Shown here piece after piece: positions 33,943 to 43,869 of a DNA stretch of 64,000 nt. Both the position numbers and the translations under genes were made by a program. Source of the DNA: Arthrobacter sp. V1I9 (lineage in GTDB: Bacteria; Actinomycetota; Actinomycetes; Actinomycetales; Micrococcaceae); assembly GCF_030817075.1 (NCBI RefSeq), contig NZ_JAUSYU010000001.1:2914001-2978000 (forward strand). Direction: 5' to 3'. Every line of letters begins with the position of its first letter. Within the stretch, counting starts at the first letter, position 1. The notes below the pieces were generated by a model that saw nothing but the letters and a program-made list of their open reading frames with translations, was not told where the DNA came from and did not search any database.

Positions 33943-35016
33943 TCAGTGTTTGGGGTGTCGCCGGAGGGTGGTCACGCCGCAGCGCCGGCTTCGCCGGGGA
34001 ACACCACACGCAGCTGGTCGGCGGATTTCGTCGGCCACGTCCAGGGTGCGGACAGAGGCTGCGAGCGTCCGTTGTCTGGCTTGCGTGCTGCCGGCGGCTA
34101 TGGCCCGCGCCACCGCAGCCGCCTCGTAGTGCAGGCCTTCGAAGTGGCCGCCGGCCGGTTCGTCATGACGGAGGAGTGTTCCGTCAGGGAACCGGACCTC
34201 GAAACCGCCGGGCATATTGAACGGGCCCTCGATGGTCAGGGTGGCCTTGGAACCGACCACCGAGGCGGCCGTGGGCGTGAAGTTGTGGACGTGCGTGTTC
34301 ACCACTGCCTGGGCGCCGCCGTCGAACTGCATAACAGCGGACAGTTGGGCGTTCACCCCGGATTCATGTGGTTGCCCGACGGCGAACAGCCGCTCTGGAC
34401 TGCCCAGTATCTCGGTGACAAGCGCCAGCGGGTAGGTGCCCAGGTCAAGAAGCGGGCCGCCGGCCAGTTCCGGGTTGAAAATGCGGTGCGTGCGGTCGAA
34501 GTGCTCGCCATACTCCGCGACGACCGTGGTGATGGTGCCCAGTGTCCCGGCGTGGAGGATCTGCCGGATCACATCGAACTTCGGCAGGAAAAAGGTCCAC
34601 ATCGCCTCGGCGGCGAATACTCCGGCTTCCTCCGCCCGGCGGGCGATGTCCCGTGCCTGGCCTGCGTTGAGTCCGATCGGCTTTTCGATCAGGACGTGCT
34701 TGCCGGCGTCGATAGCGAACGCAGCAGCTGCGTGGTGGCCGGTGTGCGGCGTGCAGACATAGACGATGTCAATGTCCGGGGCGGCGGCCAATTCCTCATA
34801 GCTGCCGTAGGCCGCAGCCACGTCATATGCTTCCGCGAAGGCCTTGGAGCGGCTCAGCGAACGGGACCCGACGGCGGCGATCACCTGCCCGGTGTGCGCC
34901 TGGATGGATTCGGTGAACCGTTCGGCAATCCAGCCCGGGCCCATGATGCCCCACCGCAGCACGGGGGCATCCCGGGATGCGGGCACGCGGGACTGCGGGA
35001 GGGTTGTCGCCGTCAT
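33943..35016 (-). CDS. Gfo/Idh/MocA oxidoreductase, dihydrodiol-dehydrogenase type, C-terminus frameshifted
   Basis: The 357-residue protein has WGIMGPGWIAERFTESI, HVLIEKPIGLNAGQARDI, an AMWTFFLPKFDVIRQIL block, and GGPLLDLGTYPLALV, in which Tyr replaces the usual catalytic His, as in the dimeric dihydrodiol dehydrogenase subgroup. The last 25 residues (after DEIRR) are Arg-rich nonsense. Skipping one base at about 34018 gives QLRVVFPGEAGAAA and a stop at 33972, the expected ending (347 residues). Its start overlaps the stop of the next upstream dehydrogenase (ATGA). Activity may survive, as only the tail is changed. Confidence 0.78.
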   Translation of the reverse strand: MTATTLPQSRVPASRDAPVLRWGIMGPGWIAERFTESIQAHTGQVIAAVGSRSLSRSKAFAEAYDVAAAYGSYEELAAAPDIDIVYVCTPHTGHHAAAAFAIDAGKHVLIEKPIGLNAGQARDIARRAEEAGVFAAEAMWTFFLPKFDVIRQILHAGTLGTITTVVAEYGEHFDRTHRIFNPELAGGPLLDLGTYPLALVTEILGSPERLFAVGQPHESGVNAQLSAVMQFDGGAQAVVNTHVHNFTPTAASVVGSKATLTIEGPFNMPGGFEVRFPDGTLLRHDEPAGGHFEGLHYEAAAVARAIAAGSTQARQRTLAASVRTLDVADEIRRPAACGVPRRSRRCGVTTLRRHPKH

Positions 35017-36011
35017 GCGTAGCTCACTTTCGTGGATGCACCGTCGCTGTGCAGCGACTGGATCATTGCTTGGGCAACGAGCGAGGCGTTGAGCCCGTCC
35101 TGCGCGCCGGCGAGGGTGGGCTTCTCTCCTTGCATGAGCGCGGAAATCCAGGCCTGCAGCTGCAGCCGGTATGCATCGGCGAATCTGGGGCGCCAGTCCG
35201 CGGGAATCTGCTCCTGCCGGCTTCCCTGCTGCTCAATTCCCAGCAGCGCCGATTCCTGCAGTGCGGTGGTGCCGTGCTCCGAAACGACCTCGCAGCGGGT
35301 GGTGTAGCCGTACTGCGCATTCAGGTACAGCTCCAGGGTTGTGAGGGTTCCATCGGCGGCACGGAGCGTCATGAAGGCGGGATCCCGCAGTCCGGCCAGG
35401 GCATTCCGCGTACTTTTTCCGGCCTGCCACGAAACTTCCGTGATGGGAGAGTCCAGCAGCCAAGGAATGATGTCCAGCTCGTGGATGGCCGAATTCGTGA
35501 TGGCCGATTCGGAGGTGGTACCGGGAGCTGCGGAGGCATTACGGCTGATGCAGTGGACAATCAGCGGCTCGCCCTGCACCCGGTCCTGCACGGCCTGCCG
35601 CAGTGCAACGTAGCCCGGGTCGAAGCGCCGCATAAAACCCAGCGAGAGTAGGGACGCACCGGTTGCCGCCAGCATGTCGGTGTCGGCGGCTACCACCTCC
35701 AGGCTTTCCAAAACCGTGGGTGCCAGGGGCTTTTCGCACAGGACCGGCGTCATCGCCTCGAAGCACTCCAGGACCAGTCCGGCGTGCGTGGAATCGTGTG
35801 AGGCCACCACGACGGCGTCCACCTCGCTGGAGTTGATCAGCTCCGATGGATCAGTGGTGATGCGTGCCGACGGCGGTGCTGCCGCGGCGGCGCGTTCAGC
35901 GTCGAGATCGGCCACAAAGGTAACTTCGGCGCCGCCAATGGTGGTGGAAAGGTTCCTGATGTGGTCGGCGCCCATAATTCCGGCGCCGACGACGCCTACC
36001 CGGATCGGCAT
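35013..36011 (-). CDS. Gfo/Idh/MocA oxidoreductase, inositol dehydrogenase-like
   Basis: The 332-residue protein starts at Met 36011 (AGGGAA upstream): RVGVVGAGIMGADHIRNLS, VLCEKPLAPTVLE with the catalytic Lys, SLGFMRRFDPGYVAL and TNSAIHELDIIPWLL. It is the closest relative in the window to the iolG at 46251 (shared MGADHI, GFMRRFD, HE-x-D blocks), but the Asp four before the catalytic His is Asn. It follows the ABC importer genes on the same strand with a 110-base gap, suggesting co-regulation. It probably oxidises an imported polyol. Confidence 0.85.
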   Translation of the reverse strand: MPIRVGVVGAGIMGADHIRNLSTTIGGAEVTFVADLDAERAAAAAPPSARITTDPSELINSSEVDAVVVASHDSTHAGLVLECFEAMTPVLCEKPLAPTVLESLEVVAADTDMLAATGASLLSLGFMRRFDPGYVALRQAVQDRVQGEPLIVHCISRNASAAPGTTSESAITNSAIHELDIIPWLLDSPITEVSWQAGKSTRNALAGLRDPAFMTLRAADGTLTTLELYLNAQYGYTTRCEVVSEHGTTALQESALLGIEQQGSRQEQIPADWRPRFADAYRLQLQAWISALMQGEKPTLAGAQDGLNASLVAQAMIQSLHSDGASTKVSYA

Positions 36012-36121
36012 GGTGTTCCCTTCGTGGACGTTTCGTGTGCGGGCGTGATTTCCCCGGACGGTGCGGACAGGCATGGCGGGGTCTCCGGAGTGATCCCGGA
36101 GCACCCCGCCTGGTGCTGCCG

Positions 36122-37048
<927 letters not shown>

Positions 37049-37062
37049 GTTCCCTGACCCCT

Positions 37063-38118
37063 TTACTTGAGTTCCGCGCGGCGTTTGACGATGAGGTTGA
37101 CGATGGTTGCCAGCAGCAGCATCAGGCCAAGGAAGAACTTGAACCAGTCCGGGTTCCACTGCGCGTAGACGATGCCCTTGTTGGCCATGCCGAAGATGAA
37201 CGCGCCGATCGCGCCGCCCACGGCAGAGCCGTACCCGCCGGTCAGGAGGCACCCGCCGATCACCGCGGCAATGATGTAGAGGAACTCGTTACCGACGCCC
37301 TCACCGGACTGCACGGTGTCGAAGGCGAAGAGGTTGTGCATGCCCAGCACCCAGCCGCAGAACCCTACACCCATAAACAGGCCGATCTTGGTGGCTTTGA
37401 CCGGGACGCCCACGGCGCGGGCTGCGTTCTCGTCCCCGCCGACGGCGAAGATCCAGTTCCCCACCCGGGTCCGCATGAGCACCCAGGTGGCCACTGCGAC
37501 GAGCGCGATCCAGATGAACACCGTGTTCTTGACTTCAACACCGGCGATCGTGACCGAGGAGGCGAACACCGCACGGGCGGAGTCGAAGCCGTCCATGTTG
37601 GAGATCGAGGGTGAGGACACGGACCCGCCGATCAGCCGGGTCAGGCCCAGGTTCAGGCCGGTCAGCATCAGGAACGTCGCGAGGGTGACGATGAAGCTGG
37701 GCAGTTTGGTCTTCATCAGGATCCAGCCGTTGATGAAGCCGATGCCCACCGATACGACCAGGGCAAGGCCGACACCGACCCAGACGTTCGTGCTGAAGTA
37801 CCAGCTGAACATCGAAGCGGTCAGGGCCGAGGAGATCACGGCAACACCGGTGGACAGGTCGAATTCCCCGCCGATCATCAGCAGGGACACCCCCACCGCC
37901 ATGATTCCGATCGTGGAACTGCCATAGAGGATGGTCGCCAGCGCGTTGGGCTGGGTAAACGTTGAGGACACCAACGCGAAGAAGATGAAGAGGACGATCG
38001 CGCCCACGAGGGCGCCGACCTCGGGCCGGCCGAGAAGCTTCTGGAACGGGCTGCGCTTGGCCACACGCTCGTCGGACACTGCCGACTTTGTGGCTGTCTT
38101 TGTCTGGGTGATGGTCAT
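37063..38118 (-). CDS. Sugar ABC importer permease (ribose/FrcC type)
   Basis: The 351-residue integral membrane protein has about ten helices. Family signatures are [62 protein letters not shown] (the EAA-like cytoplasmic loop) and [24 protein letters not shown]. The Met at 38118 is preceded by AAGGAG. It lies 14 bases before the ATPase gene and 52 bases after the binding protein. The transporter brings in a monosaccharide or cyclitol; its place inside an inositol island favours an inositol isomer. Confidence 0.9.
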   Translation of the reverse strand: MTITQTKTATKSAVSDERVAKRSPFQKLLGRPEVGALVGAIVLFIFFALVSSTFTQPNALATILYGSSTIGIMAVGVSLLMIGGEFDLSTGVAVISSALTASMFSWYFSTNVWVGVGLALVVSVGIGFINGWILMKTKLPSFIVTLATFLMLTGLNLGLTRLIGGSVSSPSISNMDGFDSARAVFASSVTIAGVEVKNTVFIWIALVAVATWVLMRTRVGNWIFAVGGDENAARAVGVPVKATKIGLFMGVGFCGWVLGMHNLFAFDTVQSGEGVGNEFLYIIAAVIGGCLLTGGYGSAVGGAIGAFIFGMANKGIVYAQWNPDWFKFFLGLMLLLATIVNLIVKRRAELK

Positions 38119-38170
38119 ATTAAGTCTCCTTGCTGCCGGGCCGGCCTTCACCGGCCCGGCCAGCGGGCTG

Positions 38171-39166
38171 TTAGCGGATACCCTGTTCGGCGAACTTCAG
38201 GACATCAGCGGCGTTGGACTGGTCGACGATTGCCGGGCCGGTCAGGACCGACTGTCCGCCGCCGAGCCTGAATCCACCCCGCTTGTTCTGCCACAGCGCA
38301 TCCACTGCACCGTAGCCCTGCAGCCACGGCTGCTGGTCCACCGTGAACAACACACTGCCGTCGGATACTTTTTGGGCAAGTTCCTTGTTCAGGTCAAAGC
38401 TGGCAACCTTGGCAGAACTACCGGCGGTGGCCACTGACTTTAGGAGCGTCAGGGTAATGGGCGCACCCAGGCCGATGATGACATCAGCGTCCTTGGATGC
38501 CTGAAGCTTCGCGGTGGCCGTCGATTCGACTGACGTCATGTCCGCTCCGTTTACGTACAGGATTTCCGTGCCGGGTACCTTGGCCTTCACGCCGGCACAC
38601 CGCGCCTCGAGGCCCACGTGCCCCTGCGCCTGAATGACGCACACCGGGTGCTTGTAGCCACCCTCTGCCAGCCGTGAACCCACCGCCTGGCCCGCGAGCT
38701 GCTCGTTGGAGCCGAAGTGGGTGAACGCTCCCAGCTGCGCAGAGGCTGCTTCGCCGGCGTTGAAGCTGACAATCGGAATGCCTGCATCGGCGGCCTTCTT
38801 CAACGCCTCCTTCAAGGCGTCCGGCGTGGCCAGGGTTACCGCAATGCCGTCCACCTTCTGGTCGATGGCCTGCTCGATCAGCTGCGCCTGCCGGCCGGCC
38901 TCAGGATCGGAGGTGTAGAGCAGTTCAACGTTGTCCTTCGCGGCCGCCTCCTCGGCTCCCTTCCGAACCGTGTCCCAGAAGGTGTCACCGGCAGGGGCGT
39001 GGGCGATCAACGCAATCTTCATGCGCTCGGTTGTGGCGACCTGGCCGCCGCCACCGCCGTTCGCAGCTTCGGGCGCCCTCCCGCCGGTGCTCGAGCACGC
39101 GCTCAAAGCCATCATCGGTACTACTGCCGCCACCAGAGCAGCCTTGCGCCAAGAAAAATTAGCCAC
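38171..39166 (-). CDS. Sugar ABC importer substrate-binding lipoprotein
   Basis: The 331-residue periplasmic-binding-protein I fold has a lipobox (MMALSACSS, Cys24) followed by a Gly-rich linker. The mature domain starts MKIALIAHAPAGDTFWDTVRKGAEEAAA and includes GIPIVSFNAGEAASAQLGAFTHFGSNEQLAGQAVG and FTVDQQPWLQGYGAVDALW, typical of ribose/inositol binding proteins. The start is GTG at 39166 with AAGGAG 6 bases before it. It is the first gene of the importer unit. A candidate IolR site lies 100 bases upstream. Confidence 0.9.
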   Translation of the reverse strand: MANFSWRKAALVAAVVPMMALSACSSTGGRAPEAANGGGGGQVATTERMKIALIAHAPAGDTFWDTVRKGAEEAAAKDNVELLYTSDPEAGRQAQLIEQAIDQKVDGIAVTLATPDALKEALKKAADAGIPIVSFNAGEAASAQLGAFTHFGSNEQLAGQAVGSRLAEGGYKHPVCVIQAQGHVGLEARCAGVKAKVPGTEILYVNGADMTSVESTATAKLQASKDADVIIGLGAPITLTLLKSVATAGSSAKVASFDLNKELAQKVSDGSVLFTVDQQPWLQGYGAVDALWQNKRGGFRLGGGQSVLTGPAIVDQSNAADVLKFAEQGIR

Positions 39167-39259
39167 CTAAATCTCCTTTGATCTCTCAGTCCCCGGGCTG
39201 CCTCTCTGCAGCCGCCGGAGCACTGTCTACCTCGATCATGGTGATCCAACTCACGAATG

Positions 39260-40327
39260 TCAATAGTTTGTCCTGACATTAGGATGTTTTGACGTAGAGC
39301 GACCCTTGTTACCCCGTGATCGAGGCGGCGCGGTGGTACTCCGGACCACCAAGGCGGGCTCGATCAGCTTGCGCTGCGGGCCAGCCGACGCGTCCCGGAT
39401 ACGGGCCAGCAGCGCGTGGGCAACATCCACCCCCACCAGGTCGCTTCGGTTGTCCACGGACGTCAGCTGGAGGTAGCGCGACTTCGCCAAGGTGGAGTTG
39501 TCGTATCCGATCACGGAAATGTCCGCTGGAACCGCAAGACCGCGCGCCTTGACGGCACCGAAGGCACCCAGCGCCATCGTGTCGTTGGCAGCGAAGATGG
39601 CTGTGGTGTCCGGATGGTGGTCCAGCAGCCAGGAGGCCGAGGCGTACCCGTCCTCCTCGGACGTGCCACCAGCCTCCCCCACGATGAGCGGTTCGGAGCC
39701 GGACCCCCGCAGCCGTTCCCGGAAGCCTGCCAGCCGATGGGCGGCAGCGCCGCCTGAGCCGGTGAGGTGGCCGATCCGCCTGTGCCCAAGCCCCAGGAGG
39801 TGGTCCGCGGCCATGGCGCCGCCGCCGTCGTCGTCGTTCGTGATGAGGTCAGCGCCCGACGGCACGCCGTCGCGCCATCCGGCCACCACGGAGGGCACCC
39901 CCATGCCGGCCAGCATGGACGCGCTGGGTTCCGCCGCGATCACCAGCCCGTCAACATGCATGGCAAGCAGTCCGTCCACGGCCTCCTTGATACGGTTCTC
40001 GCCGGGCCGGGAATCGGCCAGCATCACATGGTAGCCATGGTCGGTAAGCGCCGACTCCATCCCCCGGAGCAGGTCGACGAACCAGAGGTTCCGGTAGTCG
40101 TCAATGACCAGGCCGATGCTCTTAGTCCGGCTGCTGGCGAGCGTCGTGGCGGCCCGGCTGGGGCGGTAACCAAGCTCCTGAATGGCCGCCTGGACCGCTT
40201 CACGGCGCTTGTCGCTTACCCGCACCGGATTCTGCAGCACCAGGGAAACCAGGGACGGCGAAACGCCAGCCTGCTTGGCGACGTCATAGATCGTGGGGCG
40301 TCGCGTCTCGGGGCGGTGAGCAGTCAT
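39260..40327 (-). CDS. LacI-family transcriptional regulator
   Basis: The 355-residue protein has an N-terminal LacI helix-turn-helix (PTIYDVAKQAGVSPSLVSLVLQNPVRVSDKRREAVQAAIQELGYRPSRAA) and hinge helix, then a periplasmic-binding-protein-like ligand domain (SIGLVIDDYRNLWFVDLLRGMESAL...AIFAANDTMALGAFGAVKARGLAVPADISVIGYDNS). The start at 40327 has AAAGG upstream. It is divergent from the Idh gene at 40479 and lies upstream of the ABC importer genes on its own strand. A LacI-type palindrome at 40418-40431 is its probable operator. Confidence 0.9.
   Translation of the reverse strand: MTAHRPETRRPTIYDVAKQAGVSPSLVSLVLQNPVRVSDKRREAVQAAIQELGYRPSRAATTLASSRTKSIGLVIDDYRNLWFVDLLRGMESALTDHGYHVMLADSRPGENRIKEAVDGLLAMHVDGLVIAAEPSASMLAGMGVPSVVAGWRDGVPSGADLITNDDDGGGAMAADHLLGLGHRRIGHLTGSGGAAAHRLAGFRERLRGSGSEPLIVGEAGGTSEEDGYASASWLLDHHPDTTAIFAANDTMALGAFGAVKARGLAVPADISVIGYDNSTLAKSRYLQLTSVDNRSDLVGVDVAHALLARIRDASAGPQRKLIEPALVVRSTTAPPRSRGNKGRSTSKHPNVRTNY
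39267..39280. promoter_or_regulatory. Candidate IolR operator, copy 2 (upstream of the ABC importer)
   Basis: TTTGTCCTGACATT contains TGTCCTGACA (39269-39278), an exact match to the C. glutamicum IolR consensus KGWCHTRACA, and fits TTG-N4-GACAT. Together with AATGTCA at 39256-39262 it forms an inverted repeat with an 11-base spacer. It overlaps the end of the LacI gene. Confidence 0.6.
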
Positions 40328-40358
40328 TGGAAATGCCTTTCGGGTCCGGATTAGAGGA

Positions 40359-40370
40359 TATCCCGGGATA
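40359..40370. promoter_or_regulatory. Palindrome TATCCCGGGATA in the lacI/idh divergent promoter
   Basis: A perfect 12-bp palindrome directly before the -35 element of the rightward promoter and 32 bases before the LacI start. It may be a second regulator site. Confidence 0.4.
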
Positions 40371-40371
40371 A

Positions 40372-40400
40372 TTGACAGGACATACATACATGGTTACGCT
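40372..40400 (+). promoter_or_regulatory. Promoter with overlapping IolR-like site (copy 3)
   Basis: TTGACA at 40372-40377 and TACGCT at 40395-40400 are spaced by 17 bases, a good sigma-70-type promoter for the gene starting at 40479. TTGACAGGACAT (40372-40383) is also a copy of TTG-N4-GACAT, so a bound repressor would cover the -35 region. Confidence 0.6.
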
Positions 40401-40417
40401 CGGATCCAGCGTTCAAA

Positions 40418-40431
40418 TTGTAGCGCTCCAA
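40418..40431. promoter_or_regulatory. LacI-type operator
   Basis: TTGTAGCGCTCCAA is a 14-bp near-perfect palindrome centred on AGCGCT, the classic central CG form of LacI-family operators. It lies just downstream of the predicted transcription start for the gene at 40479, where bound repressor blocks the promoter. The divergent LacI gene is the obvious source. Confidence 0.65.
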
Positions 40432-40478
40432 AATGCCGCTGAGGACCCGCCGCGGCTGAAATTTCAAAGGAGAAATCA

Positions 40479-41657
40479 ATGGCTGAAAGCCTAGGCGTCG
40501 CCGTCATCGGTGCAGGCATGGCCGGCAAGGCCCACGCTGCCGCGTACCGCACGGCATCCGCCCTCTACAGCCCCGTGCTTCCGCCGGTACGCCTGGTCTC
40601 CATTGGCGACGTCAATGCCGAGTTCGGCTCGTTGGCCGCCCGCCGCTTTGGGTATGAGCGCAACGACACGTCCTGGCAGGCAATTGCCGAAGCCGACGAC
40701 ATCGACGTCGTCAGCGTCGTCATCGCCAACTCCCTCCACCGCGAAGTGGTGGAAGGCCTGCTCGCCGCCGGCAAGCACGTGCTCTGCGAAAAGCCGCTGA
40801 GCGACTCCCTTGCGGACGCCCGGGCCATGGCGGAGGCAGCCCGGAACGCCGGCAGCATCGCCCGGATCGGCTTCACCTTCCGCCGCACCCCCGGCATCGC
40901 GTACATCCGTGACCTCATCCGCAACGGCGTCCTCGGCAATGTGCTGCACTTCAGCGGCCGCTACTGGACCGATTACGGCTTCAGCCCCGCCGCACCCATG
41001 AGCTGGCGCTACAAGGGCGGCCCCGGCTCCGGTGCCCTCGCCGACGTCGGAAGCCACCTGACGTACATATCCGAGTTCCTGTGCGGGGACATCAAATCCG
41101 TTTCCGGCGGGCAGCTGAGCACAGTCATCGGGAAGCGCCCGCTGCCGCTCGCCGCCGTGATGGGCCACGACCATGTTGCCGTAAGCGACACCTTCGAAGC
41201 CGTCGAGAACGACGACTACGCAGCGTTCAACGCAGAGTTTGAAAACGGCGCCGGCAGCTTCGAAGTCTCCCGCGTCGCTGCCGGGCACGCCAACAGCCTG
41301 CAGTTCGAGGTGTTCTGCGAAAACGGTGCGGCCAAGTTCGACCAGCGCCGCCCCGCCGAGATCCAGCTGTTCCTCAACGACGGCTCAGGCAATGAGAACG
41401 GCTACCGCCAGGTCATCCTCGGCCCGGGCCACCCCTACATCGCCGGCGGCCTTGCCATGGACGCGCCCGAGGTCGGCTTCGGCCAGAACGATGCCTTCGG
41501 CTACCAGGCCCGGGCATTCCTCGAGGAAGTTGCCGGCATTAGTGAAGCGGACTCACTGCCCCGCTGCGCCACCTTCGACGAAGGTGTCCGCAATATGGAG
41601 CTGCTCGGCGCAGTCGCCGAATCCGCGCTCAACAACGGAAAGAAGATCTCGCTATGA
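40479..41657 (+). CDS. Gfo/Idh/MocA oxidoreductase, IolW/scyllo-type arrangement
   Basis: The 392-residue dehydrogenase has GVAVIGAGMAGKAHAAAYRTAS, HVLCEKPLSDSLADARAM with the catalytic Lys, and MSWRYKGGPGSGALADVGSHLTYI, where the Asp-x-x-x-His pair is intact. It is longer than IolG, with insertions in the C-terminal half. AAGGAG lies 6 bases before the ATG. It overlaps the following TIM-barrel gene by 4 bases (ATGA). The promoter carries both an IolR-like site and a LacI operator, so expression probably needs two inducers. Confidence 0.88.
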   Translation: MAESLGVAVIGAGMAGKAHAAAYRTASALYSPVLPPVRLVSIGDVNAEFGSLAARRFGYERNDTSWQAIAEADDIDVVSVVIANSLHREVVEGLLAAGKHVLCEKPLSDSLADARAMAEAARNAGSIARIGFTFRRTPGIAYIRDLIRNGVLGNVLHFSGRYWTDYGFSPAAPMSWRYKGGPGSGALADVGSHLTYISEFLCGDIKSVSGGQLSTVIGKRPLPLAAVMGHDHVAVSDTFEAVENDDYAAFNAEFENGAGSFEVSRVAAGHANSLQFEVFCENGAAKFDQRRPAEIQLFLNDGSGNENGYRQVILGPGHPYIAGGLAMDAPEVGFGQNDAFGYQARAFLEEVAGISEADSLPRCATFDEGVRNMELLGAVAESALNNGKKISL

Positions 41658-42674
41658 AACTAGGCGTCTACAACGCGATCCTGCACGACCGGCCGCTTCC
41701 CGAGGCACTGAAGGTCATTGCGGACCTTGGCCTCACCGGAATCGAAATCAACACCGGCGGCTTCCTCCCTGCCGTCCACGTCCCCACCTTCAATGACATC
41801 CTGGAAAGCGACGCCGCCCGGGACGACTACCTCGCGGTCTTCGAAGGCACCGGCGTCTCTATCGCCGGGCTGAACTGCAACGGCAACCCGCTGCACCCCA
41901 ACCGCGCGATCGGCGAGAAGCACGCCGAGGACATCCGCCGCTCCATCCGCCTGGCCCACCGGCTCGGCCAGAACCGCGTGGTCACCATGTCCGGCCTGCC
42001 CGGGGGCGAGCCCGGCGCCACCACCGTCAACTGGGTAGTCAACGCCTGGAACTCTGCGGCACTGGACGTACTGGACTACCAGTGGGGCGTAGCCGCGAAG
42101 TTCTGGAAGGAAACCGACCGCCTCGCGGCCGACCATGACGTCAAGGTTGCCCTGGAGCTGCACCCGCAGAACATTGTGTTCAACACCGCCGATGTCTACA
42201 AGCTCATCGACCTCACTGGTGCCACCCACGTCGGCGTCGAACTCGATGCCTCCCACCTGTTCTGGCAGCAGATGGACCCGGTGGCCGTGGTCCGTGAACT
42301 CGGTCCCCTGGTCTTCCAGGCCGCCGCGAAGGACGTCAGGGTCAACACGGAAAACGCCGCACTGTACGGGGTCCTGGACAACAGCTTCCGCAGGCTCTCC
42401 CCCGAGGAAAACCGTACCAACCTCGGCGGCGACGAATGGGCGAACGAGTGGCCCAAGAACTCGGCCTGGGACTTCGTGGCCCTGGGCCGCGGGCACGACA
42501 CTGCTTTCTGGACAGAATTTCCTGCGCGCGCTGCACGAGGTGGACCCGGACATGCTGGTCAACATCGAACACGAGGACACCTCCTTGGGCCGCATCGAGG
42601 GCCTCGAAGTGGCAGCCACGGTCCTGCGGGACGCGGACGTAGCGCTGTCGGCGGCGATGAACCTGACGGCCTGA
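41654..42674 (+). pseudogene. TIM-barrel sugar isomerase/epimerase, frameshifted near the 3' end
   Basis: An AP-endonuclease-2-type barrel: MKLGVYNAILHDRPLPEALKVIADLGLTGIEINTGGF, VKVALELHPQNIVFNTADVYKLI with a metal Glu, THVGVELDASHLFWQQMDPV and VFQAAAKDVRVN. The frame is intact to GHDTAFWTEF at 42520, then runs into Arg/Gly-rich nonsense to 42829, overlapping the next gene. Dropping one T from the TTT at 42518-42520 continues with LRALHEVDPDMLVNIEHEDTSLGRIEGLEVA, the catalytic last Glu and a stop at 42674 (339 residues). As read it loses that Glu. It is coupled by ATGA to the upstream dehydrogenase. Confidence 0.8.
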
Positions 42675-42767
42675 CAGTCCAACAACCACCATGGAAGCAG
42701 CAAGGGGGCGACGCCTCCTTGCTGCTTCCTGTCGTGCGGGGTTTTCCCACAGATAAGGAACTTAAGC

Positions 42768-43790
42768 ATGCGCATTGGCATTGTTGGATACGGAGTTGGC
42801 GGCAGGTACTTTCATGCTCCGTTCATTGAAGCCGCCGACGGCGTGGAACTCGTTGGCGTTGTGGCGCGTTCGGACGCGAAACGAGCCCAAGTCGCAGACG
42901 ATTTCCCCGCACTGCCCGTCTACGGAAGCCTCGTTGAGCTGCTGGACGCCGGGGTGGATGCGGTGACCATCACCACGCCACCGCACACCCGCCAGGAACT
43001 CGTCCTGGAAGCCATCAAGGCCGGCGTGCACGTTGTGGCGGACAAGCCCTTCGCCCCAAATGCGGCGGCTGCGCGGGAACTGGCCGTGGCCGCGGACAAC
43101 GCTGGCGTTGTCCTGAACGTTTACCACAACCGTCGCCGCGACGCCGATATCCTGACGCTGGCGAACGTCCTTGCAAGCGGTGAACTTGGTGAGCTCTGGC
43201 GGGTCCGTTCCACCATGGACCAGGACAACGCGGGCAGCCTCGAGCTTGGCGCCAGCGGTGGACTGCTTCGGGACCTCGGCAGCCACCTGGTTGACCAGAT
43301 GCTGTGGCTGCTGGGACCGGCCACGCACGTGCACGCAACCCTGGACTGGACGGACCGGTTTGGCGAGCGGACGGACTGCGGCTTTTTCCTGACCCTGTCG
43401 CATAAATCGGGTGCCGTCTCCACCGTGTCCGCCAGCAAACTGAACCATTCGAGCACCCGGGAGTTGCGGGCGTACGGCAGCAGGGGCAGTTACGTGGCCT
43501 TCGGTGCTGACGTCCAGGCGGACGCCTTGTTTGCCGGGCGCAGGCCCGCCGAGGATGCTGCCACATGGGGAGTCGATGTGGCTGAAAACTGGGGCACCTT
43601 GTCCCTTCGGGGTCGCCGCGAAGCCGTTCCCTCCGCGCAGGGCAACTACGCGGATTTTTACGCCGAGTTTGCCCGGGCAGTCCGCGGCGAAGGGCCGGAG
43701 CCCGTCCCCGCAACGGAGGGCATCCGGACGCTGGAGGTCTTGGATGCGGCCCGCCGCAGTGCGCAGGAGAACGCCGTCATCGCCCTCTAG
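42768..43790 (+). CDS. Gfo/Idh/MocA oxidoreductase (sugar/polyol dehydrogenase)
   Basis: The 340-residue protein has RIGIVGYGVGGRYFHAPFIEAA, a Rossmann loop with the GGRYFHAP signature of the MviM/YdgJ-like branch. It has HVVADKPFAPNAAAA, where Asp replaces Glu before the catalytic Lys-Pro, and GGLLRDLGSHLVDQML with the Asp-x-x-x-His pair. AAGGAA lies 8 bases upstream of the ATG. It follows the frameshifted TIM-barrel gene by 93 bases and ends at a strong terminator. The substrate is unknown. Confidence 0.87.
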   Translation: MRIGIVGYGVGGRYFHAPFIEAADGVELVGVVARSDAKRAQVADDFPALPVYGSLVELLDAGVDAVTITTPPHTRQELVLEAIKAGVHVVADKPFAPNAAAARELAVAADNAGVVLNVYHNRRRDADILTLANVLASGELGELWRVRSTMDQDNAGSLELGASGGLLRDLGSHLVDQMLWLLGPATHVHATLDWTDRFGERTDCGFFLTLSHKSGAVSTVSASKLNHSSTRELRAYGSRGSYVAFGADVQADALFAGRRPAEDAATWGVDVAENWGTLSLRGRREAVPSAQGNYADFYAEFARAVRGEGPEPVPATEGIRTLEVLDAARRSAQENAVIAL

Positions 43791-43815
43791 GACCCTTCGC
43801 CCCCGCTGGAGACAG

Positions 43816-43847
43816 AAACGCCCGACGCCGGCCGGCGTCGGGCGTTT
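43816..43847. terminator. Strong hairpin terminator between convergent idh and iolT-like genes
   Basis: A 32-base perfect palindrome with 16-base arms beginning AAACGCCCGACGCCGG is followed by further T residues on the + strand. It lies 25 bases after the stop at 43790 and 22 bases before the convergent stop at 43870. Confidence 0.88.
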
Positions 43848-43869
43848 TTTGCTGCCCCTTTTCGGTGCA

